DNA of 64,000 bases from an uncultured Arcanobacterium sp. GTDB lineage: Bacteria > Actinomycetota > Actinomycetes > Actinomycetales > Actinomycetaceae. Numbering within the stretch: the stretch's first letter is position 1; the number at the start of each line of letters is the position of its first letter. This document shows positions 25,374-34,284 of the stretch, piece by piece. The position numbers and the translations under genes are program-made. A model generated the notes under the pieces. The model was not told where the DNA came from, ran no database searches, and saw only the letters and a list, made by a program, of their open reading frames with translations. The stretch is taken from assembly GCA_958428545.1 (NCBI GenBank), contig CAUAGM010000001.1:1-64000 (forward strand), written 5' to 3'.

Positions 25374-26477
25374 CTACTGCACACAGCCTTCTGGAATTTT
25401 AATCCCAAGATCTTTTTCAAGTTTGGCAAAAGAAAGATCAATCGTGCTGCGAATGACTCTTACAGAGTTTTCCATATATTCTGTTTCTTTCATGTCTAAG
25501 GAGATAGGAAGCACGTGTGAAGCGCCTTCCGCGCTAATCACCGCTGGTGTGCCGACGTAAACGTCACTCACACCGTACTCTCCATTCACATAACCAGAAA
25601 TAGCCTGCACCGAATGTTCATCGTTTACAATTGCTTTTGTGATGCGAGCGAGCGCAGCACCAATCCCATAATATGTGGCACCTTTCGCGTCGATAATCTT
25701 GTAGGCAGCGCTCACCACGTTATTAAACACGGCACTGAGTGCTTTTGACGTGATATTCGGATCGCGCATAATCCATTCAGAAAGCCCCATGCCGCCAATG
25801 TTGGCATTGCTCCACACTGGGAACTCACTATCACCGTGCTCACCCATAATATAAGCGTGCACCGAGCGGGCATCTACTTTAAAAAGTTCACCAATTTCTT
25901 TACGTAAACGAGCAGAATCCAGTGCTGTGCCAGATCCAAGCACACGCCCTGATGGCAAGCCAGAAAAACGCCATGTGGCATACGTGAGCACGTCTACAGG
26001 ATTAGTGGCTACAAGGAAAATTCCATCAAAACCACTAGCCATCACTGAATTAACGATGTCGTAAAAAATCCTCAAATTCTTATCAACAAGATCAAGGCGT
26101 GTTTCTCCTGGCTTCTGTGGGGCACCTCCGCAAATAACCACAAGGTTTGCATCTGCACAGTCTGAATAGTCGGCAGCATAGATTTTCTTCGGCGAGGTAA
26201 ATGAAAGAGCATCTGAAAGATCCATTGCATCACCAATAGCTTTATTTTTATTGACGTCAATGATCCCTAACTCACGCCCAACGCCTTCCAGCGTCAAAGC
26301 ATAGGCATAGCTTGAGCCGACGGCACCGTCACCAATCAAAATAATTTTAGAAGTCTTTTTTCCCTGCTGTTTTTGAAGTGCTGCCGCAGAAACTTTCGAG
26401 GTTTGCTGCGCGTGCTCAGCCTGCTTAGCTGACTGCTCGATTTTCTTGCTCTGATCGTTTTTCTTTGCCTCGGGCAT
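25374..26477 (-). CDS. ldh: L-lactate dehydrogenase with N-terminal extension
   Basis: A 367-residue NAD-dependent LDH. The Rossmann motif GDGAVGSS is at 49-56, the mobile-loop substrate-binding Arg lies in APQKPGETR (R127), and the catalytic His is H214 in MGEHGDSE. It reduces pyruvate to L-lactate and regenerates NAD+ in fermentation. The first ~42 residues (rich in Lys, Gln, Ala) are an extension beyond the ~317-residue bacterial norm. AAGGAG 6 nt before the ATG at 26477 favours the long form, though no internal ATG directly precedes the core. It is probably monocistronic. Confidence 0.93.
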   Translation of the reverse strand: MPEAKKNDQSKKIEQSAKQAEHAQQTSKVSAAALQKQQGKKTSKIILIGDGAVGSSYAYALTLEGVGRELGIIDVNKNKAIGDAMDLSDALSFTSPKKIYAADYSDCADANLVVICGGAPQKPGETRLDLVDKNLRIFYDIVNSVMASGFDGIFLVATNPVDVLTYATWRFSGLPSGRVLGSGTALDSARLRKEIGELFKVDARSVHAYIMGEHGDSEFPVWSNANIGGMGLSEWIMRDPNITSKALSAVFNNVVSAAYKIIDAKGATYYGIGAALARITKAIVNDEHSVQAISGYVNGEYGVSDVYVGTPAVISAEGASHVLPISLDMKETEYMENSVRVIRSTIDLSFAKLEKDLGIKIPEGCVQ

Positions 26478-26611
26478 AGCTCACTCCTTATGAGTAAATA
26501 GAGTTTCTTTATTTTGATTCTGCACAATAAAAATCTTCTCTAGCTTCTATTTTACTCAGCTGAGCCGATATGAAAACCCCCAAAATTCCTGAATATTTTC
26601 TTATACGCAAT

Positions 26612-27928
26612 CTAGGGATTTACTTTTTCCACACGTAAACGTTTCACATCAGGCGCAGGATCATGCGTATTTCCTAAACGAACTGAGTTCCATCCCTTAT
26701 CTAAATGAATCGATATATTACTCCACGAAAATGATCCACTGAATGATCCAGTAGAAAGACCTGCAATCATATGTCTTTTACCGTTGATATGAAGCTCAAG
26801 ATCCCGTGATTCTCCACTACGATATTCAATTCCTAGTTGATAAATTCCATCCTCTGGAGCATAAATAGAATTAAGCGTGACGTCGTTACCTTCTCCTCCA
26901 ATCCATCGTGTTACTGTGCCATCCACTCGTGTTTCTCCACGCATCACACCATCGGTAGTAAATACGCTATAGGGCAGCGTTGGTATCTCTTGATATGCAC
27001 GAAAATAATCGATTTCGAATATTTTAGGGTACGGAATCCCTGGATCGAATGGACCAGTCCAAGAGTTTTCTTCTTGCTTTTCGTAAATTCCTAAATATGT
27101 GAGCATTGGATAATTTGGAGATAGAGGTGTAGAGAACTTTTCCACGCCATCTATGTATACTTTCATTCCCGATGCTTTCCATTCGAATCCATAGGTATGA
27201 AAATCAGCAGATAAATCGTTATTGGTAGAAATCTTTTTAGTCCATGGTAAAAGTCTTCCCCAGTCACCCCATGGATGAATGGCACTTTGCGCAGTAGTTG
27301 CATTATCACGACCGAGAACTTCAAATATATCTACTTCACCATTTTGCCGCGACCATCCATGAGTTCCTTCAGGGATATCTTGATGTGCGCCTGTCATCCA
27401 CCACGCACTATGCAGACCACCTCCGTTAGCAACTTTGGCACGCAACTCGAAATATCCATACTTTTGCACGTGACCACGAAAAGGCTCTGTATGTTGGGCA
27501 ATCCCTGGATATTTAGTCCATTCATGAAGATAATCTTTTTGATAAGTTTGCAACGAAGATACACGCGTAGATCCATCGTAGATCGGATCCCAAGGTTTTT
27601 GATCTTTAGTGATTTTCAGCTTAAGAGTTCCTTCACTTACTTCATAATTTGCTTTCGTTCCTTCTGAGGAAGACCAATGCGGAAGATACGAATCAGTAAA
27701 AAGAGAATCATTAATTGCTGTTCCGTTAAACTCACTGGAAGCTGTCAGAACCATACCTTCTTTATCTGGAGTAGCCGGATCGATAATTTGATGAGGATAC
27801 GAAACCAATCCTAGCGATGGTGCACAAAAAGCTGCGAAAGCACTTGTTTCGAACGCAAAACCTACCGTGCATATCAGAGTCAAAAGAGAAAGATTAATCA
27901 GTTTTATCTTTCTTGTATTCCACTTCAT
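26612..27928 (-). CDS. Secreted GH16 glycoside hydrolase with C-terminal carbohydrate-binding-like domain
   Basis: A 438-residue protein. A signal peptide (~1-32: basic start, INLSLLTLICTVGFAF core, ASAFA-like cleavage site) is followed by a GH16 beta-jelly-roll domain (~60-325). The catalytic motif is E198-V-D200-I-F-E203 in QNGEVDIFEVLG, with GGGLHSAWWM and GFEWKASGMKVYIDG as further family blocks. Residues ~330-438 form a beta-rich domain like CBM6/35 modules (YQLGIEYRSGESRDLELHIN). No cell-wall anchor is visible. GH16 members act on beta-galactans, laminarin, agar or mucin-type glycans. The operon's alpha-galactosidase suggests a galactose-containing substrate. AAAGGA precedes the ATG; it is the last gene of the locus. 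Confidence 0.85.
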   Translation of the reverse strand: MKWNTRKIKLINLSLLTLICTVGFAFETSAFAAFCAPSLGLVSYPHQIIDPATPDKEGMVLTASSEFNGTAINDSLFTDSYLPHWSSSEGTKANYEVSEGTLKLKITKDQKPWDPIYDGSTRVSSLQTYQKDYLHEWTKYPGIAQHTEPFRGHVQKYGYFELRAKVANGGGLHSAWWMTGAHQDIPEGTHGWSRQNGEVDIFEVLGRDNATTAQSAIHPWGDWGRLLPWTKKISTNNDLSADFHTYGFEWKASGMKVYIDGVEKFSTPLSPNYPMLTYLGIYEKQEENSWTGPFDPGIPYPKIFEIDYFRAYQEIPTLPYSVFTTDGVMRGETRVDGTVTRWIGGEGNDVTLNSIYAPEDGIYQLGIEYRSGESRDLELHINGKRHMIAGLSTGSFSGSFSWSNISIHLDKGWNSVRLGNTHDPAPDVKRLRVEKVNP

Positions 27929-27995
27929 TGAAACAATCCTTTCTGTGAATCAATGCGACAATCGAGGCTTTAGCATCTCAATAAACAAGAAATTT

Positions 27996-29522
27996 TTACT
28001 TCACAAGCAACCTATCGGAGATTCGTTCGCGAGGATTAAGATATTCATCAAAATCAACAACGCGTCCGCTAATGTCGTATCGATATCTATCGATCTGATG
28101 CACTGAAAGATTGGTATGAAATTCTTTTATCCATGATCGAACTGATTCTTTTTCCGAATCGTCAAGCCAAGATGCTGGGCAAGAGCATTGCGCAAACTCG
28201 CAAGCAAGCGCCGCATCGGCAGTCAATTGGTTGATCTGCGGAGAAAGTAAAGACCCTCGGGTGCGGAAATAAGCAACATCTGGATCACAATCAAAAAGGG
28301 GTTTAAGCCATGTTCTCGAAAGTGAAGTGCGAAGTGCGTTGAGAACTGACGGCCCAGAAGGATCGCCTTTTCTTTCAGTGTTATCCCAATAGGGAGCAGT
28401 ATCTGGGCCTACTCGAATACCATCAAGAAGCCCTATAGACGCGTTGATAACTGCACCAGAACCTAAAAGATAGACGTCGTCACCAACAACATCTCGAATT
28501 GTCTGCAAACCACTTCGATAGGCATCTTCTCGATCCATATTTCCAGCTCGTTCTGCAGCAATTGCACCAGCATAAAGAAAGTCGAGCTTAAACATATCGA
28601 CTCCCCATCCACATATTTCACTCATTGTGTTTGCCAACCATTCGTGAGCTAGATGTGACGATAAATCAAGCGCATAATAATTTTTCTCCCAATTATGCCC
28701 TGCAATAGTCAATGATCCATCTGAGCTATGTAAAAACAACTCAGGATAGTTAGTGAAAGTAGAAGTATCGGGAAGGGAAATAAAAGGCGCTACCCACAAA
28801 CCTACTTTTATACCCGCATCGTGAATACGTGTGCACAAATCTTTCATGCCGTGCGGGAATTTTTCATTCGGATACCAATCTCCTACTGTGCGTTCCCAAC
28901 CATCGTCAATCTGCAAAGTTCCATACCCCAGATCTCGGGCAGGCAGAATTTCTGAAGTAATAATCTCTTCATTGATTTCCTCAAACCATGAATACCATGA
29001 AGACCATATAGCTCCGAGATGTGAAGTTGCGCAGAGCTGGGTGTGCGTGTGAAGATGTTGCGCTTTGAGTGCGCTAACGTAACGATCAAAGACTTCTTTT
29101 TCGCTGCCAATGCTAATAAACCATGTGCTTTTTTCTCTTTCAGCACTGGCTTTTATCTCCTTTGCCGATATTGTCAATAACGGCGAACTGGCACATAAAG
29201 CTCCTATTAAAAGTGTGGCTCCTCTTGGACCGCTCAAAGCCGTCACCATCGATGAATGATGCTCCACTGGAGAATCTGTAGCTGCATCGTCTGCTGTCAA
29301 AGAGCGTAAAGGCTTATCCCAGATTCTCCAAGGTTCACGTTTAAGCGTCCACCAGCGAGTTGGCGTCCAAGAATTCCAGCCATGCCGATAGTACTCAGTA
29401 GCTCCCCATGAATGAATTAAGCGCCACGCCGATCCGTGAACAATATAGTCTGTGGAATTTCGTGCCATCACTTCTTCGGCATCCGCAATAGTAAAAGACC
29501 CTGAATCACTATCGATATTCAT
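27996..29522 (-). CDS. GH36-type alpha-galactosidase, cytoplasmic
   Basis: A 508-residue melibiase-like enzyme without a signal peptide. The barrel starts around WSSWYSWFEEI (173-183). LQIDDGWE follows, the nucleophile is D314 in MFKLDFLYAGA, and the acid/base is D374 in RVGPDTAPYWD. It would cleave terminal alpha-linked galactose from imported oligosaccharides. At 508 residues it is shorter than the ~720-residue tetrameric GH36 enzymes because the N-terminal beta-domain is reduced. AAGGTG precedes the ATG. It lies between the sugar-binding lipoprotein and the GH16 gene, behind an intercistronic hairpin. Confidence 0.87.
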   Translation of the reverse strand: MNIDSDSGSFTIADAEEVMARNSTDYIVHGSAWRLIHSWGATEYYRHGWNSWTPTRWWTLKREPWRIWDKPLRSLTADDAATDSPVEHHSSMVTALSGPRGATLLIGALCASSPLLTISAKEIKASAEREKSTWFISIGSEKEVFDRYVSALKAQHLHTHTQLCATSHLGAIWSSWYSWFEEINEEIITSEILPARDLGYGTLQIDDGWERTVGDWYPNEKFPHGMKDLCTRIHDAGIKVGLWVAPFISLPDTSTFTNYPELFLHSSDGSLTIAGHNWEKNYYALDLSSHLAHEWLANTMSEICGWGVDMFKLDFLYAGAIAAERAGNMDREDAYRSGLQTIRDVVGDDVYLLGSGAVINASIGLLDGIRVGPDTAPYWDNTERKGDPSGPSVLNALRTSLSRTWLKPLFDCDPDVAYFRTRGSLLSPQINQLTADAALACEFAQCSCPASWLDDSEKESVRSWIKEFHTNLSVHQIDRYRYDISGRVVDFDEYLNPRERISDRLLVK

Positions 29523-29542
29523 AATGCACCTTCAGAACTTGA

Positions 29543-29582
29543 GGCGGGGTACAGTAACTATCCATAATTCCTGTACCCCGCC
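29543..29582 (-). terminator. Intercistronic hairpin between binding protein and alpha-galactosidase
   Basis: GGCGGGGTACAG at 29543-29554 and its exact complement at 29571-29582 form a perfect 12-bp GC-rich stem with a 16-nt loop. No T-tract follows. In sugar ABC operons such a hairpin after the binding-protein gene commonly stabilises the upstream message and attenuates the distal genes; here that would raise binding protein relative to the enzymes. Confidence 0.65.
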
Positions 29583-29593
29583 AGATACTCATA

Positions 29594-30955
29594 TTACTTT
29601 TTATTAAGTATTGCGTTCACTTTGTCGTTAAGACGCGCTAAAGCTTCATCTGGTTTCACAGATAATTGCTCAATTTCATCAAACGTTACCTGCCCTTCAG
29701 TTGCAATTTCATTGCCATTATCGGTGATGGGATAGTAAGCGAGATGAGAAGAATCTTTAGTAATCTCTGTGAATGCCGAGACGTCACGCCCAGCATTGTG
29801 ATGAGCCTGAGCTGCTTTCTCGGAATACTCCTTCAGCGAAGGGAAGACGATTGCATCTTCAGCAACGATGCTCTGGCACTTATCTGACGTCAAATACTTG
29901 ACCCACTGCCATGCATTTTCAGGATTCTTTGCTTGCTTCGTAATAGAAGGAGCAAGCCCATTGATAATAGTCTTACGCCCTTGTGGACCTTCAGGGAGCG
30001 GAGCAAACGCAAAACTATTTTTATCTGACGACGACCACATATTGATGCGCCACGAACCATCAGGAACTAAAGCTGCTTTCCCTTGCTCCATCATAGGTTC
30101 CAAGCCAAGTGAACCAGCGATTTCCAAAGGCGTGACGTATCCAGATTCGATTTGTTTCTGCCACCAAGTCATCGCTTCGGCAAGCTTCGGATCGTCCATC
30201 TTATATGTAGTTCCAAAAGGATTCTTATCCAAATAATTGAAGCCATTAGAAAGCGCAAACCACGACCATTGCCCTTGACCGACGATACCGCCGCCTTTCT
30301 CTAAGCCCCAGCCGTAAACCTTCACATTGTTTTTATCGAAACCAGCTTCGTCACCGCGTACACCATTCTTATCGATAGTCAGATGAGCAATAAGTTTTCC
30401 GAATGTTCCTCCATCTTGAGGATTCCACGTGAGTTTATTCAAATCTTGCGCAGAAAAACCAGCTTCTTCAACAAGTTTAGTGTTGTAAACAAGAGCAATC
30501 GTATCCCAATCTTGAGGAATACCGTAGCGTTTTTCGTCTTTCACCCAGAGATTAGCCAGCTCTCCAATGTATTGGGAAAAATCAATATCGTTATCTTTTA
30601 TATATTGATTTAGATCAAGAAGCTGCCCTTTTCCAGCCAACTCTGGATAGTACTGCACATGATTTGTAATTACATCTGGAGCAGTTCCCGATACCAGATC
30701 AGTCGTCAGGTTCTTCCAATAATCATCCCAACCTTGTTGCTCAATATTTACCTTGATGCCGCTTTCTTTTTCAAACTCGACCGCACACTTCTGATACGTA
30801 GCTTGCTGACCAGCGTCCCATAGGCGATAGGTGATTTCTTTCGAATCTTTATCACTTCCTGATTTTCCTTGAGATATAGACGTCCCGTTTGAGCAGGCAG
30901 CTAGGGCTAGTGTAATAACTGCACCTACTGCCGCTAATTGCGAAATGCGATGCAT
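29594..30955 (-). CDS. Sugar ABC transporter substrate-binding lipoprotein
   Basis: A 453-residue family-1 extracellular solute-binding protein. The signal peptide ends in a LALAACS lipobox. The mature start TYRLWDAGQQATYQKCAVEFEKESGIKV is typical of oligosaccharide receptors (MalE/MsmE class), and so are GTAPDVITNHVQYYPELA and DGSWRINMW. The ligand is probably an alpha-galactoside or a GH16 product, from the operon context. AAAGGAG stands before the ATG. No ATPase is encoded in the locus, so a shared MsmK/MsiK-type ATPase elsewhere must energise the importer. Confidence 0.9.
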   Translation of the reverse strand: MHRISQLAAVGAVITLALAACSNGTSISQGKSGSDKDSKEITYRLWDAGQQATYQKCAVEFEKESGIKVNIEQQGWDDYWKNLTTDLVSGTAPDVITNHVQYYPELAGKGQLLDLNQYIKDNDIDFSQYIGELANLWVKDEKRYGIPQDWDTIALVYNTKLVEEAGFSAQDLNKLTWNPQDGGTFGKLIAHLTIDKNGVRGDEAGFDKNNVKVYGWGLEKGGGIVGQGQWSWFALSNGFNYLDKNPFGTTYKMDDPKLAEAMTWWQKQIESGYVTPLEIAGSLGLEPMMEQGKAALVPDGSWRINMWSSSDKNSFAFAPLPEGPQGRKTIINGLAPSITKQAKNPENAWQWVKYLTSDKCQSIVAEDAIVFPSLKEYSEKAAQAHHNAGRDVSAFTEITKDSSHLAYYPITDNGNEIATEGQVTFDEIEQLSVKPDEALARLNDKVNAILNKK

Positions 30956-31024
30956 TTGTATACTCCTTTCATATAATCAAATATCTTTGTGATTGTGGGT
31001 TACTGAAATACTTGATTCACAGCC

Positions 31025-31936
31025 TTACTTTGCGGCGGTTAAACCAAGAGAATTAACAAGTCGCTTACCAAAAATCATCAGCAAAATAAACATTGGGATA
31101 ATTTGTAAAGTTGCAGCGGCCATTAAACCTGCCCAGTCTGGTCGTGTTGATGGTGACGATTGGGCAAACACAGACAAAGCAACATTGAGAAGACGCACAT
31201 TGTCTGTTTTCCCAATGAGCTGAGGCCACATATATTCATTCCAGCCAAATACTGCTTGGATAATTGCAAGAGTTGTAATTGGTGCAGCGCACATTGGCAC
31301 GATCATTTTGCGAAATACCAGCCATTTCGAAGCACCATCAATCATTGCTGCTTCTTCTACTTCTCGCGGCAAAGAAAGCATGAATTGCCGTAAAAAGAAA
31401 ATTCCAAATGGGCAAATTAAAACGTACGGAGCAAGGAGACCTTGAAACGTATTGATCCAAGCAAGGCGATCCATAAGCACAAAGTTTGGTAAAGCAATGA
31501 AAATCGGTGGGATCATTAAAGCAACAAGAAGGGTGACGAAGATAGTATCACGACCACGGAAATGTAAACGAGAGAGAGCATAGGCAGCCATTGTTGAGGT
31601 AGCTACCTGCGCACACACTAAAACAGCCACAAAAAGTAAGGAGTTTCGCATATAGAGCCAAAAATTAATTGTTGCGGCAGTCCCTCCCGCGGCGATGTTT
31701 TCTTCAGGTGTCGTCATACCAAGAACTCGCTGGAAATTGATCAACGTAGCATTTTCAGGAATTAGTGAATAATCACCTGAGAAAATATCTGAATTTGGAG
31801 TAAGTGCTGTCCGCACTGCCCACACAAGGGGAAGAAGGGTGACGATAATAAGCAGGATAAGCAGACTCCACCCTACCACTTTTTGTGTCGTTACAGGCTG
31901 TGTTCGCCTGTTTCTCTTCTGCGTTGTATACATCAT
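31025..31936 (-). CDS. Sugar ABC transporter permease (MalG/MsmG type)
   Basis: A 303-residue permease with six predicted helices. The EAA loop that docks the ATPase is EEAAMIDGASKWLVFRKMIVP. FNWEYMW-like GWNEYMWPQLIG and the C-terminal GKRLVNSLGLTAAK are typical of the carbohydrate CUT1 MalG side. It pairs with the permease encoded 21 bp upstream. AGGAAAG lies before the tandem ATGATG start. Confidence 0.9.
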   Translation of the reverse strand: MMYTTQKRNRRTQPVTTQKVVGWSLLILLIIVTLLPLVWAVRTALTPNSDIFSGDYSLIPENATLINFQRVLGMTTPEENIAAGGTAATINFWLYMRNSLLFVAVLVCAQVATSTMAAYALSRLHFRGRDTIFVTLLVALMIPPIFIALPNFVLMDRLAWINTFQGLLAPYVLICPFGIFFLRQFMLSLPREVEEAAMIDGASKWLVFRKMIVPMCAAPITTLAIIQAVFGWNEYMWPQLIGKTDNVRLLNVALSVFAQSSPSTRPDWAGLMAAATLQIIPMFILLMIFGKRLVNSLGLTAAK

Positions 31937-31957
31937 CGTACTTTCTTTCCTGTAAGG

Positions 31958-32917
31958 TCAGTTCATATCTGATTCGTTAGAACGAGCAAGCCGGAGTTGA
32001 ATAATCGTGACCACAACTAACGCCAACATGAGCACAACTGCCATAGCAGAGGCGTATCCCATATCAAATTGTTCAAAAGCTTTTTCGTAGATATACAGGT
32101 AGATAACACGGGTAGAATTTCCAGGTCCGCCTGAAGTAGCCACTGAAACCGTATCGAAAATCTGAAATGATCCAATCATGGATACCACAATCACCATGAC
32201 TAAAATGGGGCGTAAAAGTGGAAGAGTTACATGGTAGAACGTTTGCCACGATGAAGCTCCCTCAGTTTCTGCCGCTTCATAGATCATATTCGGTATTGTT
32301 TGCATTCCAGCAAAGAGCAAAAGACCTGTATATCCCATATTTCGCCATGAATTTACGAGTGCAACTGTGTATATGGCTATATCTGGATTGCCGTAAAACG
32401 ATATCGGCCCAGCACCAATAAACCCAATAAGATGATTGAGAAGACCGACTGTTGGATCGAGAACAAAAAGAGTAATAGCAGCAATAGTGACGTTTGGAAC
32501 CAGCCACGGCAAGAGAAGCACTGATCGAATCAAGGTGGATTGTGAAATTTTTTGCATAAGGAAGGCGATTCCCAAACCAAGAATGGTTTGCGTGGAGATA
32601 TTTACTAAGACGTAAATAATCGTCACCTTAATCGCATTGAGAAATGTTGTGTCTGAGAGTAAACGAATGTAATTATCAAACCCGATCCACCGAGCTTCTT
32701 CAAGCAGATTCCAATCGGTAAAAGACATATATACCCCACGCACAATTGGAATGAAGTAGAAGACGATGAAACCGAGAAGTGCTGGAGCTAAAAAGAGCAT
32801 TGCCACCCATGCGTCACTTTTACAGTAAAAACTCTTACCGTGAACGATTTTTCCCCAGATAGATATTGGCGTTGTTTTCCGCATCGCCGTTTCAGCTGCC
32901 GTTTCACTGTATGGCAT
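31958..32917 (-). CDS. Sugar ABC transporter permease (MalF/MsmF type)
   Basis: A 319-residue permease with six helices, starting with a cytoplasmic ~40-residue segment and the AMLFLAPALLGFIVFYFIPIV helix. The EAA loop is YEAAETEGASSWQTFYHVTLP. The start was placed at the second of two ATG codons (GGAGG 5 nt upstream); the frame runs further to 32974, but that start has no ribosome binding site and overlaps the promoter region. First gene of the locus, divergent from the ROK regulator, with an overlap-free ~98-bp control region. Confidence 0.88.
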   Translation of the reverse strand: MPYSETAAETAMRKTTPISIWGKIVHGKSFYCKSDAWVAMLFLAPALLGFIVFYFIPIVRGVYMSFTDWNLLEEARWIGFDNYIRLLSDTTFLNAIKVTIIYVLVNISTQTILGLGIAFLMQKISQSTLIRSVLLLPWLVPNVTIAAITLFVLDPTVGLLNHLIGFIGAGPISFYGNPDIAIYTVALVNSWRNMGYTGLLLFAGMQTIPNMIYEAAETEGASSWQTFYHVTLPLLRPILVMVIVVSMIGSFQIFDTVSVATSGGPGNSTRVIYLYIYEKAFEQFDMGYASAMAVVLMLALVVVTIIQLRLARSNESDMN

Positions 32918-32986
32918 CATTGCCTCCGTGCCTGTACTCACAAGTTTTACATCTTTGCGTGATAAGAAACACATTTAACTTGCTTC

Positions 32987-33004
32987 TAACATATTATTAC
33001 GTTA
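32987..33004. promoter_or_regulatory. Candidate ROK operator in divergent control region
   Basis: TAACATATTATTACGTTA is an imperfect palindrome (14 of 18 positions symmetric, perfect TAAC/GTTA ends) between the divergent starts of the permease operon and the ROK gene. It is also flanked by an AAGAAAC/GTTTCTT inverted pair (~32965 and ~33004). Its position suits repression of both transcripts. Confidence 0.45.
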
Positions 33005-33015
33005 GTTTCTTATGT

Positions 33016-34206
33016 ATGTCAAACATTTCTAAACCTAAACGAACACCTGCAGTTACACGCAGAGTACAACGCCGAGTCAATCTGCTTTCCACATGGCAAT
33101 ATCTCATACAAAAACCCAGAACTATTAGTGAAATTGCAGAAAATATAGGCGTGACGAGACCAGCAACAGAAAGTATCGTGCTAGATCTCGACAATCTAGG
33201 ATGGCTCAAACAGCTAGAGCCAGAAAACGCTTTTGGGCGCCCAGCAGTTAGATGGATACTCGATGATAAAGCAATGTGCGTTCTCGGATTAGATATTGGC
33301 GCCCACCATTGCACAGCGATGCTATGCAATGCACGCGCAGAAGTGCTTGCAGAGGAAACATGTGAACTTTCAGCAGATATGCTATCTGGAGAACGAATTG
33401 CCGCTGCCGTTGAACTAGGAAAAAGCATTATTTCGCGTATCGGCTTACATATAAGCAACGTGACCTTGTGCTCGGTTGCCTCACCAGGCGTCATCAATGA
33501 TGGCGTGGTTGAATACTTCGGCGGTAAAGGAATGCCTGGCTGGGAAGGAAGCGATATAGAAAGCCAAATCTCTTCTAGTCTTGGCTGCCGCACAATCGTT
33601 TCTGGCGACTGCGCACTAGGCGCACGTGGAGAAGCGTGGCAAGGAGTAGCTGAAGGGCATAATGAGGTTGTCTATATCCTCTGCGGAGAACGAACAGGCG
33701 CCGCATCTATTATCGGAGGTCGCATCCATCGCGGCTTTCTCGGAGGCGCAGGATTGATTGGTGAACTAGGTGTCTTGCGTTGGCGTGACATTGAAGAAGG
33801 GACTCACGCGCATAAGCTTTACCGAAAAGAACCCATCCCTTCCCGAACCTCGATGTTTGAACACGCTCATGCAGATACTCGGGCACAGGATTTCGTTGAC
33901 GATTTCGCAGATGCGCTCTCTTTAGGAGCAGCAGCGATGATTCTCGCTTTAGCTCCTTCCCATGTGGTTATCGGTGGGAAATACTCGATGTATGCACATC
34001 AATTTTTAGATCGTTTCAAAGATAATCTTCATCGCATATGCCCGATTATGCCAGAAGTATCTGTATCTGCTCTGGGCGCACGTGCTATTTGTTTAGGTGC
34101 GCTGCGCGAAGGTTTAGATACTCTTCTAGATGATCTTGCACAGATAGCACGTACATCTGAAATTTTCCCATCAGTTGAAAGTTTTCGAGAAAAATACCGA
34201 AAATAA
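33016..34206 (+). CDS. ROK-family transcriptional repressor
   Basis: A 396-residue ROK (NagC/XylR class) regulator. The N-terminal winged helix-turn-helix (PRTISEIAENIGVTRPATES, ~35-80) precedes the ROK sugar-sensing domain (VLGLDIGAHHCTAM, SPGVINDGVV, GDCALGARGEAWQG, GELGVLRW). The kinase-type zinc motif CxCGxxGC is not visible, as expected for a regulator with no catalytic role. The frame extends to 32866, but that region is the divergent promoter; the ATG at 33016 gives the usual regulator N-terminus. It should sense the imported sugar and control the adjacent transporter and hydrolase operon. Confidence 0.87.
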   Translation: MSNISKPKRTPAVTRRVQRRVNLLSTWQYLIQKPRTISEIAENIGVTRPATESIVLDLDNLGWLKQLEPENAFGRPAVRWILDDKAMCVLGLDIGAHHCTAMLCNARAEVLAEETCELSADMLSGERIAAAVELGKSIISRIGLHISNVTLCSVASPGVINDGVVEYFGGKGMPGWEGSDIESQISSSLGCRTIVSGDCALGARGEAWQGVAEGHNEVVYILCGERTGAASIIGGRIHRGFLGGAGLIGELGVLRWRDIEEGTHAHKLYRKEPIPSRTSMFEHAHADTRAQDFVDDFADALSLGAAAMILALAPSHVVIGGKYSMYAHQFLDRFKDNLHRICPIMPEVSVSALGARAICLGALREGLDTLLDDLAQIARTSEIFPSVESFREKYRK

Positions 34207-34284
34207 AATATTTAATAAAAAATTTTCTGTATCTCGATCAGAAACTCTAAAACTCTGCCTTATCGTGATATTTCATCAAAAATT

